Shown piece by piece: positions 1-9,532 of a stretch of DNA of 64,000 nt. Every line of letters starts with the position of its first letter. Position 1 is the first letter of the stretch. Under the pieces are notes generated by a model, which saw nothing but the letters and a program-made list of their open reading frames with translations, was not told the DNA's origin and did not search any database. Source of the stretch: Blepharisma stoltei (taxonomy: Eukaryota; Ciliophora; Heterotrichea; Heterotrichida; Blepharismidae); the NCBI GenBank assembly GCA_914767885.1, contig CAJZBQ010000024.1:682001-746000 (forward strand). Reading direction: 5' to 3'. A program made the translations under genes and the position numbers.

Positions 1-2
1 AG

Positions 3-272
3 CCTTCTCCTATGTTTATTGTGGGGGAAGTTGATAGATTTGGTAGACCAATTAGACCAAAGAAAAAAAATGAAGTCACGCCTGGACCAGGAACTTATAC
101 AATGGCAAGAGGTGATGAAAAAGTGCCGGTTAGTGGAGCAGTTTTTATGAGTGAAAGTGAAAGAACTTGATTTTTAGCAGAAAAGAAACCACCTGGACCA
201 GCTTTTTATAAGCCAATGCCAGTACCAAAGAAGAAGTCATTTCATTTAAATTCGAATAAGATGTGGGTATAA
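3..272 (+). CDS. Sperm-tail PG-rich (SHIPPO) repeat protein, C-terminal end
   Basis: The open frame enters from the left edge and ends at TAA 270-272. It holds the repeat core TPGPGTY near residue 30 and a second degenerate one (KPPGPAFYKP), typical of SHIPPO/STPG proteins, many of which associate with ciliary microtubules. One in-frame TGA (in S-E-R-T-W-F-L-A) is read as Trp. The 5' part lies outside the window, so length and start are unknown. Family membership rests on the PG repeats only; the subfamily is not resolved. Confidence 0.75.
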
Positions 273-764
273 CTCATTTTTAACTGTTATTTATTATGGA
301 AATAATTGCTTTTTTTAGAAAAATTGGGAGTAAATAATTCCTATCAATTAGTTACTTAGTTGTTTTTTTAATTATATTGAATATTTTTAGAATCTTATAA
401 ATCCTCTGTTTTAGCTATATAAATAAGTAGAAAGGCAAATTTAAATAGTCCAATAATATTTAAAATTAACTATAAAAAATTAATCTGATGGATAAAAATT
501 TTTTTAGTAAAAATCATCCCAATAGCAAAACAACTGCATAGAGAACTGTTTAATAATTACTGTAAATATTATAGATATAAAAATGATTGATCAATATTAT
601 CAAATAGAAAATTTTGTAATCAGAAATAAACTTTTGATAATGCTATAAGAGATAAGAATTTAAAGAATCATTAAAATATTAGAAAAAATTTCATTGGCTC
701 TTTAATACATTAACAATCTGATGATTTTTTAGCAATTTTATTAAATAACGATATACAAAATTAA
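273..764. other. AT-rich intergenic stretch
   Basis: About 490 bases of very AT-rich DNA between the SHIPPO gene and the unknown gene at 765. I see no conserved coding frame or RNA gene. From about 505 onward it is the left part of the tandem-duplication unit and matches 2771-2925. Confidence 0.6.
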
Positions 765-2459
765 ATGCAAGATTCTTCCCTTAAAGAGCCAATAAGTAAA
801 ATTGATAGAAATTTATCAATTGAATTAAAAACAGAGCATCCTTTGCTACAATTACTGTCCCCAGAACTAAAGAAAATTCTAACTTCTCAGAAAAGTGTTT
901 CTCTATATCACAGCAAGTGACACAAAAAAGGTGGAATTCCAAGCTTATTTCCAGGTAAAATAATTATTACAAAAGAGCAGCCAGAATTTATACAATGGAC
1001 ATGACCTCACGAATTGCACAAGAATATGATTTCTTTATATGACATAAAATATTCTCACTCTCCCCCCCCCCTCCGTGAGCGAACAAAACCATTAGAAAAA
1101 TCACCATTTTTTGACCAAAAACCCACCCTCCGTGAGCGAACAAAAATTTTTTTAATAGAAAAAATTTTAATGGAAAAAAATTTTGATATATAAGTGATAA
1201 TTAGTATAATGAAATCTAGAGCTAATTCTGTTTAATTTTTAAACAAATTGCGTTTTAAAACATAAATTTTGCAAATTAAATTAATATTTGCTTCCCCAAT
1301 TTTTGCAAATTAGGATTTTTTTAAATTTCGAAAAAAATATTTTTTATAAAATTTATATATATAAATTTTTTTAAAAAAAAAAATTAACCCCCCTCCGTGA
1401 GTGAACAAAAATTTTTTTGTTCGCTCACGGAGGGGGGGGGGGAGTCAGTCAAAGAAAAGTGGATTTCTACAAGATTCAGCAGCCCTGGACATATTAGTAT
1501 CATTTATGCTTCCAAAGAATCCTGTATCCCCATCAGTGATTATAGCCATTGTGACAGGAGAAGACACATTAATAGTAATTTTTGAAGATGAAGAAGCTTG
1601 TAAAAAATGAAAATCTGGACTTCGAACCATCCTATCCTTAATCGAGCCTAGCCCAATGGAGCCAGACGCGGAGCTCACTTGGAAGCAGTCCTTTATTTTA
1701 CCTCAGTCGTCACTTGATTCCTTAGCATTTGGCTATATGTTTGATTTTTCAGAACCAAATCCTCCAAATGAGTCATGAAGAGAGCTTAAGGTCACTTTTG
1801 TAAACGAGGATGAGTCATCTCATTATGAATATCTTGTGTATGACCGAAACCAAGAAAACTTGTATGATTCTCTTAATGAGATCCTCGGATGTATCGAAAC
1901 ACATATAAATTACCCGAACCGAGAAATGATGAAGGAATTTTTACAAGATATTACAAGGTGGGAAATCAAGACAAGAAATGAAAAAATTGATGCTTATGCT
2001 TCAATTAAAAATAAGAGTGTGCAGTTTTCGCATTATAAAGGGAGCTATAAAAGGAGGATTAGAGATGAATATTTAGACGTCGATGAAGATAAACTTTCAA
2101 AGGAAATTGTAAAAGAAATGAAGCATTATGAGAAATTTGACTATGGAGATAGGGTTACTGATGCTTTTCAGCTTATTTTTATGCAAAAGCTTGCAATTGG
2201 GCTAGAAACTCATATAGTTGCGAAAGAGTCAAAAAATAGGAGAAAACAAAAATCTAAAACTTCAAATCCAGTGACTAGCAAGGAAAAGCAAGAAAGTGGG
2301 ACAATTGAAAATAGCCAAGTAGAAATTGAAGAAAAGCTTGACGCTATCATGCTGAAGAGAACTGAAACCCATTACTTAGAAGAAGAAAATAATGAAAAAG
2401 TCAAAGAAAAAGGAAGTCTGCAATCTTTTAGAGATGCATGCGAATGCATAATATTTTAA
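765..2459 (+). CDS. Unknown ciliate protein, copy 1 (IES-interrupted)
   Basis: ATG at 765, TAA at 2457. With 1058-1447 removed and TGA read as Trp, one frame of 434 codons runs through. The product is charged, has no signal peptide or membrane segment that I see, and its last third is Lys/Glu-rich (helical, possibly coiled). I do not recognise the family. The tandem copy at 3303-4778 is closely similar, and the restored junction reads D-I-K-Y-S-Q-S-K-K-S, matching the uninterrupted D-I-K-N-Y-Q-S-K-K-S of copy 2. Trp codons written TGA occur near 928, 1003, 1608 and 1777. Unlike copy 2 it has no frameshift, so it is the likely functional copy. Confidence 0.75.
1058..1444 (+). mobile_element. 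Family-1 MITE-like IES, TCA flanks
   Basis: 387 bp flanked by TCA (1055-1057 and 1445-1447). Left end CTCTCCCCCCCCCC then TCCGTGAGCGAACAAAA; the subterminal motif CCTCCGTGAGCGAAC recurs about 70 bp inward. The right 50 bp form a near-perfect hairpin (CCTCCGTGAGTGAAC ... GTTCGCTCACGGAGG). The interior is AT-rich with no coding capacity. Excision leaving one TCA restores the host frame. Close copies lie at 20417-20799, 35597-35957, 39389-40417, 41443-41835 and 45130-45514. Confidence 0.9.
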
Positions 2460-2516
2460 AAAACAATTAATCACTTGTTTTGTAAGAATTCTTACATTTT
2501 TTTTAAAATAATAATT

Positions 2517-2764
2517 TATGCTATGCTAAACATAACTGGCGTTTGGACACTGTTTGTGTTTCATCGATTTCTTCAAGCCCATAATGCTCGTCTATAATGG
2601 CAACAACTTTTTGATAAATTTTCAGATTGTAACCCTTCCAGCTTGGCAACTCCATCCATTTCATCAAATTTCAAAGCAACTTCATTGATAGTTTCTCCTT
2701 TATCAAAATTTATAATATCTTTTCCAGCTCTTAAAATATTATTAAGGCCTTCTAAAGCAATAAA
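2517..2764 (-). pseudogene. Truncated importin-alpha 3' fragment
   Basis: Matches the 3' end of the complete importin-alpha gene (4846 to about 5105) almost base for base but lacks a ~10-bp stretch near 2625 and stops abruptly at the duplication junction near 2765. It has no ARM-repeat body upstream, so it is a by-product of the tandem duplication and not a gene. Confidence 0.85.
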
Positions 2765-2929
2765 GGGGGTTAGTAAAAATCATCCCAATAGCAAAACAAC
2801 TGCATAGAGAACTGTTTATTAATTACTACTAAATATTCCAAGATATAAAAATGGGTGATCAATATTATCAAATAGAAAATTTTGTGTCACTAGTCAGAAA
2901 TAAACTTTTGATAATGTTATAAGAGATAA

Positions 2930-3192
2930 CCTCCCCAATGCATACATAGCTAACCAAATTTTGCAAATAAATTAAGTGACATGCTTTATAATTCTAAATA
3001 ATTTTTAATTTTAATTTTGTTATATCTTAAAAGTTAGAAATTTATTTTATTATGATGTTTTTGGCTATTCTTTTAAAATGAAATTTTTAATATAATTCTT
3101 TATTATTTTTGCGTTTAAACCTCTTTTTTTAAATCTCTATATAGAGCTCAAAGATTATATAGATAAAAATGTGTCCAATATTACTTGAAAGT
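2930..3192. mobile_element. Intergenic IES found by paralogue comparison, TAA flanks
   Basis: Unit 1 reads AGAGATAAGAATT; unit 2 has the same site split as AGAGATAA ... GTTAAGAATC with 263 extra bases between. The flank repeat is TAA. The insert is AT-rich, has no clear terminal inverted repeat and no homology to the other families here. It is defined only by the clean breakpoints against the unoccupied copy. Confidence 0.75.
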
Positions 3193-3302
3193 TAAGAATC
3201 TAAAGAATTATCAAAATATTAGAAAAAATTTTATAGCTTTTTAATGTATTTTGAAATCTGATAATTTTTTAGTGCTTTTATTAAATAAGGATATAAAAAT
3301 TA

Positions 3303-4778
3303 ATGCAACATTCCTCCTCCCTTAAAGAGCCAATAAATAAAATTGAAAGAAATTTATCAATTGAATTAAAAGTAGACCATCCTTTGCTACAGCCACTGTC
3401 CCAAGAACTAAAGAAAATTCTAACTTCTCAGAAAAGTGTTTCTCTATATCACAGCAAGTGGCACCTAAAAAAAGGTGGAATTCCAAGCTTAGTTCGTGGT
3501 AAAATAATTATAAGTCAAGCGCAGCCAGAATTTATACAATGGACGTGGTCTCACGAATTGCACAAGAATATGATTTCGTTATATGACATAAAAAATTATC
3601 AGTCAAAGAAAAGTGGATTACTGCAAGATTCAGCAGCCCTGGACATATTAGCATCATTTATTGTTCCAGAGAACCCTGTATCTCCATCAGTGATTATAGC
3701 AATTGCAACTGGAGAAGACATATTAATAGTACTTTTTGAAGATAAAGAAGTTTGTAAAAAATGAAAATCTGGACTGCGAACCATCCTATCCTCAATCGAG
3801 CCTAGCCCAATGGTGCCAGGAGGAGAGTATAATTGAAAGCATTCCTTTTGTTTGTCTCAGTCACCACTTGATTCCTTACTCCCCCCTCCGTGAGCGAATA
3901 AAACCATTGGAAAAATCCTTATTTTTTGCCAAAAGCCCACCCTACTACTTAGTTAGCAAAAAAAATTTTTTCATGAAAAAAATTTTTATATAAGTGATTA
4001 ATAGTATAATGAATCAAAATTTTTTGGTCGCCTACAGATGGAGGGCGGGAGTTAGCATTTGGCTATATGTTTGATTTTTCAGAATCAAATCCTCCAAATG
4101 AGTCATGAAGAGAGCTTAAGGTCACTTTTGTACACGAAGATGGGTCATCTCATTATGAATATCTTCAGTATGACCGAAACCAAGAAAACTTGTATGATTC
4201 TCTTATTGGAATCTTCGGATGTATCAAAACAAATATAAATCACCCGAACCGAGAAATGATGAAGGAGTTTTTACAAGATATTACAAGGTGGGAAATCAAG
4301 ACAAGAAACGAAAAAACTGATGCTTATGCTTCAATTAAAAATAAGAGTGTTCAGTTTTCGTATTATAAAAGGAGCAATAAAAGGAGGATTAGAGATGAAT
4401 ACTTGTATGTCGATGAAGATAAATGAAATCGTAAAAGAAATCAAGAATTATGAGAAATTTGACTATGGAGATAGGGTTACTGATGCTTTTCAGCTTATTT
4501 TTATGCAAAAGCTTGCAATTGGGCTAGAAACTCATATAGTTGCGAAAGAGTCAAAAAGTAGAAGAAAGCAAAAGTCTAAAACAAATCCAGTGACTAGCTG
4601 GGAGAAGCAAGAAAATGGAATACTTGAAAATAGCCAAGTAGAAAATGAAGAAAAGCTTGACGCTATCATACTGAAGAGAACTGAAACCCGTGACTTAGAA
4701 AAAGAAAATAATGGAAAAGTTAAAGAAAAATTAAATCCGCCACCTTCTGACCGTTTATGCGGATGCATAATATTTTAA
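3303..4778 (+). pseudogene. Unknown ciliate protein, copy 2 (frameshifted)
   Basis: Tandem copy of the gene at 765. ATG at 3303; removal of 3879-4054 restores the frame through S-L-D-S-L-A-F-G-Y, identical to copy 1. Near 4424-4430 it lacks 8 nt relative to copy 1 (D-E-D-K then TGA and a wrong frame); the family frame resumes out of phase and ends at 4778. No GT...AG intron of 15-16 nt repairs this, so the copy is probably non-functional unless the deletion is an assembly error. TGA as Trp occurs near 3762 and 4106. Confidence 0.7.
3879..4051 (+). mobile_element. Short family-1 IES, TTA flanks
   Basis: 173 bp between TTA 3876-3878 and TTA 4052-4054. Left end CTCCCCCCTCCGTGAGCG matches family 1; the right end GGAGGGCGGGAG is degenerate and the terminal hairpin is missing. 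Tandem copy 1 has the empty site (GATTCCTTAGCATTTGG), which equals the product of precise excision leaving one TTA. Confidence 0.93.
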
Positions 4779-4845
4779 AAAATAATTAATCACTTGTTTT
4801 GTGAGAATTCTTACAACCATTTTACATCTTTTTTAAAATAATAAT

Positions 4846-7051
4846 TTATGCTATGCTAAACATAACTGGCGTTTGGACACTGTTTGTGTTTTCATCAATT
4901 TCTTCAAGCCCATAATGCTCGTCCATAATGGCAACAACTTTTTGATAAATTTTCACATTGGGGTGAGTTTGTAACCCTTCCAGCTTGGCAACCCCATCCA
5001 TTTCATCAAATTTCAAAGCAACTTCATTGATAGTTTCTCCTTTATCAAAATTTATCATATCTTTTCCAGCTCTTAAAATATTATTAAGTCCTTCTAAAGC
5101 AATAAGCAGTACTTTTGCATCTTGCATATTCAAGACTTCACAAAGTGCAATTAAAGCCCCTAGGTCCACCAATTTCAATACCAATGCTTTATTTTTTGCA
5201 TGACTTGCGTTTGAAATAGCCCACAATGCTTCTTTTTTTATCTCTATATCAGAATCTATAACTGACGCCAAAACTAATTGCATGCAAGGGTGAGAAAGAA
5301 CCATATTAATTTGCTCATCAGCTCCAGCCATTATGTTGCTAACAGCCCAAAGAGCTTCTTTTCTTAAACTTCTTTTCCTTGAGGTCAGAAGTGGAGCAAT
5401 TTTATCAATAAGACCAAGAGCAATCACTTTTTCGGTCTGCTGGTCATTTCCTGTTAAAATGTTTCCAAGAGTTCTGAGTGCTGGAATTTGGATTTTTGTG
5501 ATTGGAGTTGAAAGCAGCTCAACTAAAGTCGGGAGAAGATTTAAGGAAATGAGATCCTCAACATGCTCTGTGTGGCCATCAGATAAATATGATAAGGTCC
5601 AACAAGAATCTGAAAGAATATCTTCTTCATTTGTCGCGAATAAGCTTGGCAGCAGTTTTATTACTTTTTTCATCAAATCGTGGGGAGGCTCTGGCTTTCC
5701 TCTACAACAATTGCTGATCGCTCATACGAGTGTGGATAAATGCTGAAGCGTTATCCCTTCTCTTGTAGTAATGATTTCTAGTAATTTATGAATTCCTTCA
5801 GCTTCAACTATTTTATCTCTTGATTCAACTGAATCACCAGCAATATTTCCAAGTGTCCAGACACATAGGTCTACTAAATCAAAGTTTTTGCTTCCTAAAA
5901 GCCCAACTAAGGCATTAACAATTCCCTCACTCCCCCCCCTTTAAATTGGAACTAAAAATTTTGTTCCAATTTAAAGGGGGGTTAAGAAAATTTTTTTAAA
6001 AACAAAAAAATTCAAAAATTTATCGAATTAGATTAATAAATTTTGTTTAATAAAATGCTATTTACTCTTTATACTCTATTCTTTAAACAAGAGCAGGATA
6101 TAACTAAATTTTTAATTTTAGTTAAGAAGAAACATTTAAATTATATCGAAACTTTTTACATAAAAATTATGATTTATATATATAAAATTTTCTATTATAA
6201 AATTAAATTTTGTTCCAATTTAAGGGGGGTTAATTTACAAAAAAGTGGAAATTTTACCTATATTTTGTTCCAATTTAAAGGGGAGGGAGTCAGCTACAAT
6301 CATATCGATAATTTCTCCGCTTCCTGAAGCCATGTTTAATAAGCACCAAGCACATTCGATTTGTAGATCTGTTAAATCATAAGAAATCAGGTCTATTAGC
6401 CTACGGCTTACACCTGATTTGGTTATCATCATTAATGGTGGAGGTGTTTCGTCTGATAAAATTTTTCTTAAAGTTTGAATTGATTTAAAAAGGACTTCTA
6501 AATCTTCAGACATCAAGATTAATTCTAAAAGAACGACTAGACGAGATTCTGGGGGAAGTTCTGTAGAAATTAGTCTTGACTCTGCGCTACTTAGGTCAGA
6601 ATCAACCCATTCATGTTTAAAGACAACTTCTTCACTTGTAATTGTGATTGCTTCTTTTGCTAATTTACCTGTTTCTGATACTAGGGCTCGTTTTTTTGTT
6701 ATATGATCATCGCGCTTTTTTTTTTCTAACTAGCCCTAATTTTTCAATTAAATATTTTAAGATAAGGTGCTATTTTTTATTGACCTAATTTAATGTTGGG
6801 AGTGCAAGTAGAGTGCTGGCATACTGAATTTATTTATTTTTTGAATAAATTCTTCATAAATAAATTATATTTTAAATTCTGAAAAATTGTATATTTTTTT
6901 TCAAAAAATAATGAACAGATTTTCGGAATTTAAAAGGCGAACTAAGCTCTATAAGACCTTCTTCTCTACGCTTACGAATATCTTCAATATCAAAACCAGA
7001 ATTGAACTTTTTATTTCTGTTTTCAAGTTTTAAATTTTTTGACAAATCCAT
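4846..7051 (-). CDS. KPNA: Importin-alpha (karyopherin alpha)
   Basis: Nuclear-import adaptor that binds NLS cargo through ARM repeats and importin-beta through its N-terminal IBB domain. After removing 5930-6292 and about 6729-6951 the frame gives about 539 residues, normal for the family. The IBB is visible as R-K-R-R-E-E then K-K-K-R-D-D-H. ARM repeats carry the W..N ladder: C-V-W-T-L-G-N-I-A-G-D, V-W-A-I-S-N-C-C-R-G-K-P (W is TGA), C-W-T-L-S-Y, A-L-W-A-V-S-N, A-L-W-A-I-S-N. Start at ATG 7049-7051; an upstream TTG is not used as a start. The second IES falls inside the IBB, where the excision point is ambiguous (see findings). Confidence 0.93.
5930..6289 (-). mobile_element. Family-2 MITE-like IES, TCA flanks
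   Basis: 360 bp between TCA 5927-5929 and TCA 6290-6292. Ends are CTCCCCCCCCTTTAAATTGG and its inverse. The left end is a hairpin (TTTAAATTGGAAC ... GTTCCAATTTAAA) and two direct motif copies lie at the right, about 70 bp apart. This is the layout of family 1, with unrelated sequence beyond the C tract. Removal joins D-M-I-V-A to E-G-I-V-N-A in importin-alpha in frame. Confidence 0.92.
6729..6951. mobile_element. IES inside the importin-beta-binding domain
   Basis: About 220 AT-rich bases separate R-K-R-R-E-E-G-L-I from K-K-K-R-D-D-H. A TA-to-TA cut (TA 6727-6728 and 6950-6951) restores the frame. A longer TTAG direct repeat (element about 6730-6945) would give a better IBB match but shifts the frame by one at a run of ten A. 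No terminal inverted repeat is visible. Confidence 0.7.
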
Positions 7052-7228
7052 TTTGCCGCCTTGTGATTTCAAAAGTATAAATTTTTAAAAGTTTATTTAA
7101 TTAATCAGTTTCCAAAAGCCTTGAGAACTCTATTAATATAATTTATAAACAAATCAATGCTTTAGAAAATTATATTAGAAGACATTTTAAGTAGTATAAG
7201 GTTAATTTAATTCCAATGGCTTTAGCAC

Positions 7229-7378
7229 TTACTTGGGATTTTTCAAGAAATCTACTTGGGATTCAGATCCCATGTATGATAATATAGAAGTTCTTAATCC
7301 CTTTCCATGGCCAGGCCAATATATGTAAAAATATTTGGAAAATTTAACTCTCTCTAAGTATAATAAAAGCAACCATCA
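7229..7378 (-). pseudogene. Possible glutathione-S-transferase N-terminal remnant
   Basis: In the 400-bp gap 7052-7452 a minus-strand frame reads Y-F-Y-I-Y-W-P-G-H-G-K-G-L-R then S-I-L-S-Y-M-G-S-E, resembling the start of GST thioredoxin folds (Y-F-x-x-x-G-R-x-x-x-I-R then L-x-Y-x-G). It has no ATG and ends at TAA 7229-7231 after about 45 codons. The rest of the gap is AT-rich with nothing I recognise. The identification is weak. Confidence 0.3.
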
Positions 7379-7452
7379 TCAGATTTATGCTATATCTAAT
7401 TAATTATTAACCTATTAATTTTTATTAGACTATCATTTATCTAAAATAAAAA

Positions 7453-8535
7453 TTAATTTAAGCAAAAATTATATAGGAGTTTTCCCTATATGGTCCGATA
7501 AGGGCCGTGGGTTCTCCGTGGAATCCCTCTGCTGGTTGAACCAATCAGTGAATTGGTCAAACCAACGCACTGAGTTGGTTTGACTAGCAGCGGGATTCCA
7601 CGGAGAACCCACGGCCCTTAGCGGGCCATATAGGGAAAACTCCTATAATTAAAATTTAGAAATTCTATATATGTAAAAAGAAGAAAAAATTGTAGAAATA
7701 AAGATTGGAAAATTAGCAAATCATCAACTAAATCCTCGCTATTCGCAAACGAACTTTCTGGAAAATATGTATATTCTGATACATCATCTGGCAGCTGATT
7801 TCCTACTTTTCCTCCAGCAAAATAAGAAAAATCCGTGTTCTTCTTTTTAATGTTTATAGGCCCAACCACTTCTCCTTCAAGTGTTGCTCATTCAAGGCAA
7901 TAGCCTTCTGTAAATCTGTACGACTCCACTGTTTTTCTTGCAGCTGAGTGGCTTGCAAATGCGATTAACGCAATCATAACGATTTTTCCTTGCCAAAGCT
8001 CTTCAGTCAGCCTAATTTCTTTAATTCTGAAGCTATCACCAAATAAAGCTTTTACTGATTCTTGATTTGAATTTAAAGGAAGACCTGAGATTTTTATGCA
8101 TTTATTAAGCGAATTTCCAGTTGGCATTATCTGCTTCTGCAAGCTTAATAGCAAGTTATCAAACCTTGCGATATCATTCATATATAAATGACGGTAAGCC
8201 ATCAACAAGTCGCAAGCAGATTTTGTTTTGCCTTGCTGATGGAAAATGCCAGCCAGGTCCTTTATGGCACTTTCTACACGTTCCCCATTTGCTATGGCCA
8301 TCTTATAGTAGAATTCAGCTTTTTCCAAATTTTTTTCGATATATTCAGCTCGCTTTGCCCAGGAGTAAGGGGTTTCTGTTTTGGGGATCGGAAAAGATTC
8401 TTCGCCTCTGAATGGGTCAGCTGGGTTGATCAGAGGAGACATCGGATAAGATGGTGCTAGCTCCCAATAGGAAGACGCTTTCATTAAATGGAATTTATTA
8501 TCGATTATTTTGCTCCAAAACTTATTATTGTGCAA
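7453..8535 (-). CDS. TPR-like protein with RRM-like C-terminal region
   Basis: ATG at 8535. With the palindromic element 7472-7645 removed the frame ends F-N-Y-N-F-C-L-N-stop at 7453 (302 codons). Residues ~55-130 look like helical TPR pairs (W-A-K-R-A-E-Y-I-E-K-N, A-E-F-Y-Y-K-M-A). Residues ~150-215 read like an RNA-recognition fold (C-I-K-I-S-G-L-P ... G-K-I-V-M-I-A-L-I-A-F). One TGA-Trp near 7886. The last 40 codons are Phe/Leu-rich and less convincing, so the true stop could be earlier. The domain assignment is my reading of the pattern, not a search. Confidence 0.6.
7472..7647. mobile_element. Palindromic TATAGG...CCTATA element (copy 1)
   Basis: 176-bp near-perfect inverted repeat: TATAGGAGTTTTCCCTATAT outward, then GGGCCGTGGGTTCTCCGTGG, and the inverse. 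The centre holds a smaller inverted repeat around GAGTTGGTTTGAC. TA at both ends; excision leaving one TA keeps the TPR-like gene open. A close second copy lies at 52413-52588. Confidence 0.9.
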
Positions 8536-8869
8536 CCAAATTTTTATTTTGGTGTTTGAAAGAAATTTTAAGACATTATTTTTATTATAAACAAGCTTTA
8601 TAAAGCTAAAATGAGAATGAAATTTTGAATTTTAGAGATGGCGATCATATTTTTACTAATCATTTTAAGTAACAACTTTTTATTTTTTAGGTTTAGATAA
8701 AATTTAAAAAAAAAATTGGAGTTGATAGGAATTAGCTTAAACTTTATAATAAAAAGCCTTTACGAGGTAATATATTTAATATTTTATATTTTAGACTGAT
8801 GAGTTCTGACCTGTATATTTTACATATTTTATTAGGAGAGTTTTCATAAAATTGAATGAGCTATTTAAT

Positions 8870-9405
8870 ATTAAATATGGGGTCTCAGCAATTCGTGTTG
8901 GCTATGCCGACTTCCTTTGAGCATATATTTAATTATTCCGGCAAGGTTTTTTCCGTCACAAAAATGGACAGCTATGCTAGAAAAGCGATTCCTGATGTAT
9001 CAGAGCATTGCCCAAGTCCGCTTTTAAGGATGGATTTTATTTTAAGGGGGATTTGTTGGAAGAAAGTTGGAAAGGGGTTACCCAGCAATGTCTAAAACAA
9101 GGAATGCCTAGACCAATCGAGCACTTCGCCAACGTGAAACAGAAGCTACTCCCTGGGCTTCGTGTTTTCCCTTTACCAAGAGTTGACTAAAAATTCCATT
9201 TTTTTTTGATTTTTGGTGGACAACCCTTATTTCCCCCGCACAAATCTGAAGATTGCCCACTTAGCACTGAAGCCAAAAAGCAAGGAGGGGACTTTGCCAT
9301 CCCTAGCGAAAAACACAGTCCCAAAGTGGTTGAATTTCCTTATCGGAGATCCCGGTGATTGTGTAAAAATTATGGCGAGACTGTCTGCTAATAAGTTAAG
9401 CCAAG
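8870..9405 (+). mobile_element. Retroelement-like insert, family A, 16-bp target duplication
   Basis: Flanked by GAATGAGCTATTTAAT at 8854-8869 and 9406-9421. GC-richer than its surroundings. It starts with a ~70-bp hairpin (TTAAATATG ... CATATATTTAA) followed by TCCGGCAAGG and shares blocks with the inserts at 27358-27902 and 59740-60253 (GGACAGCWATGCTA, GCCCAAGTC, GGAAAGGG, ACCAATCG). The 3' end is AATAAGTTAAG-like. No long ORF. It lies between the TPR-like gene and VPS45; 8536-8853 and 9422-9532 hold nothing else that I can name. Confidence 0.8.
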
Positions 9406-9532
9406 AATGAGCTATTTAATTTTGTTTATTATCTCTATTGCTATCCTGGAAAGTGAATCCAACAATCAAATGCAAACAAAATGGAATTATCAAAGAAATT
9501 ATTTAAAATTTTATTAATTTTATTTTATTTAT

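Larger units (their letters stand above)
505..5105. repeat. Tandem duplication, two units of about 2.3 kb
   Basis: Unit 1 (about 505-2770) and unit 2 (about 2771-5105) align along their length: leader starting TAGTAAAAATC, the unknown plus-strand gene, then the minus-strand 3' end of importin-alpha. Unit 1 keeps only the last ~250 bp of importin-alpha; unit 2 joins the complete gene. The units differ by three insertions, each in one copy only: 1058-1444 in unit 1, 2930-3192 and 3879-4051 in unit 2. This gives an internal control for insertion boundaries. Confidence 0.9.

Noticed and set aside
2517-2764. Second importin-alpha gene
   Set aside because: Only the last ~250 bp are present, cut at the duplication junction; no ARM or IBB coding upstream.
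6043-6327. 94-codon ORF in importin-alpha region
   Set aside because: Lies in the AT-rich interior of the family-2 IES; composition (Phe, Ile, Tyr, Lys) is that of untranslated AT-rich DNA.
8856-9410. Overlapping ORFs of 60-79 codons as genes
   Set aside because: They lie entirely within a target-duplicated insert with hairpin start; no consistent frame between family copies.
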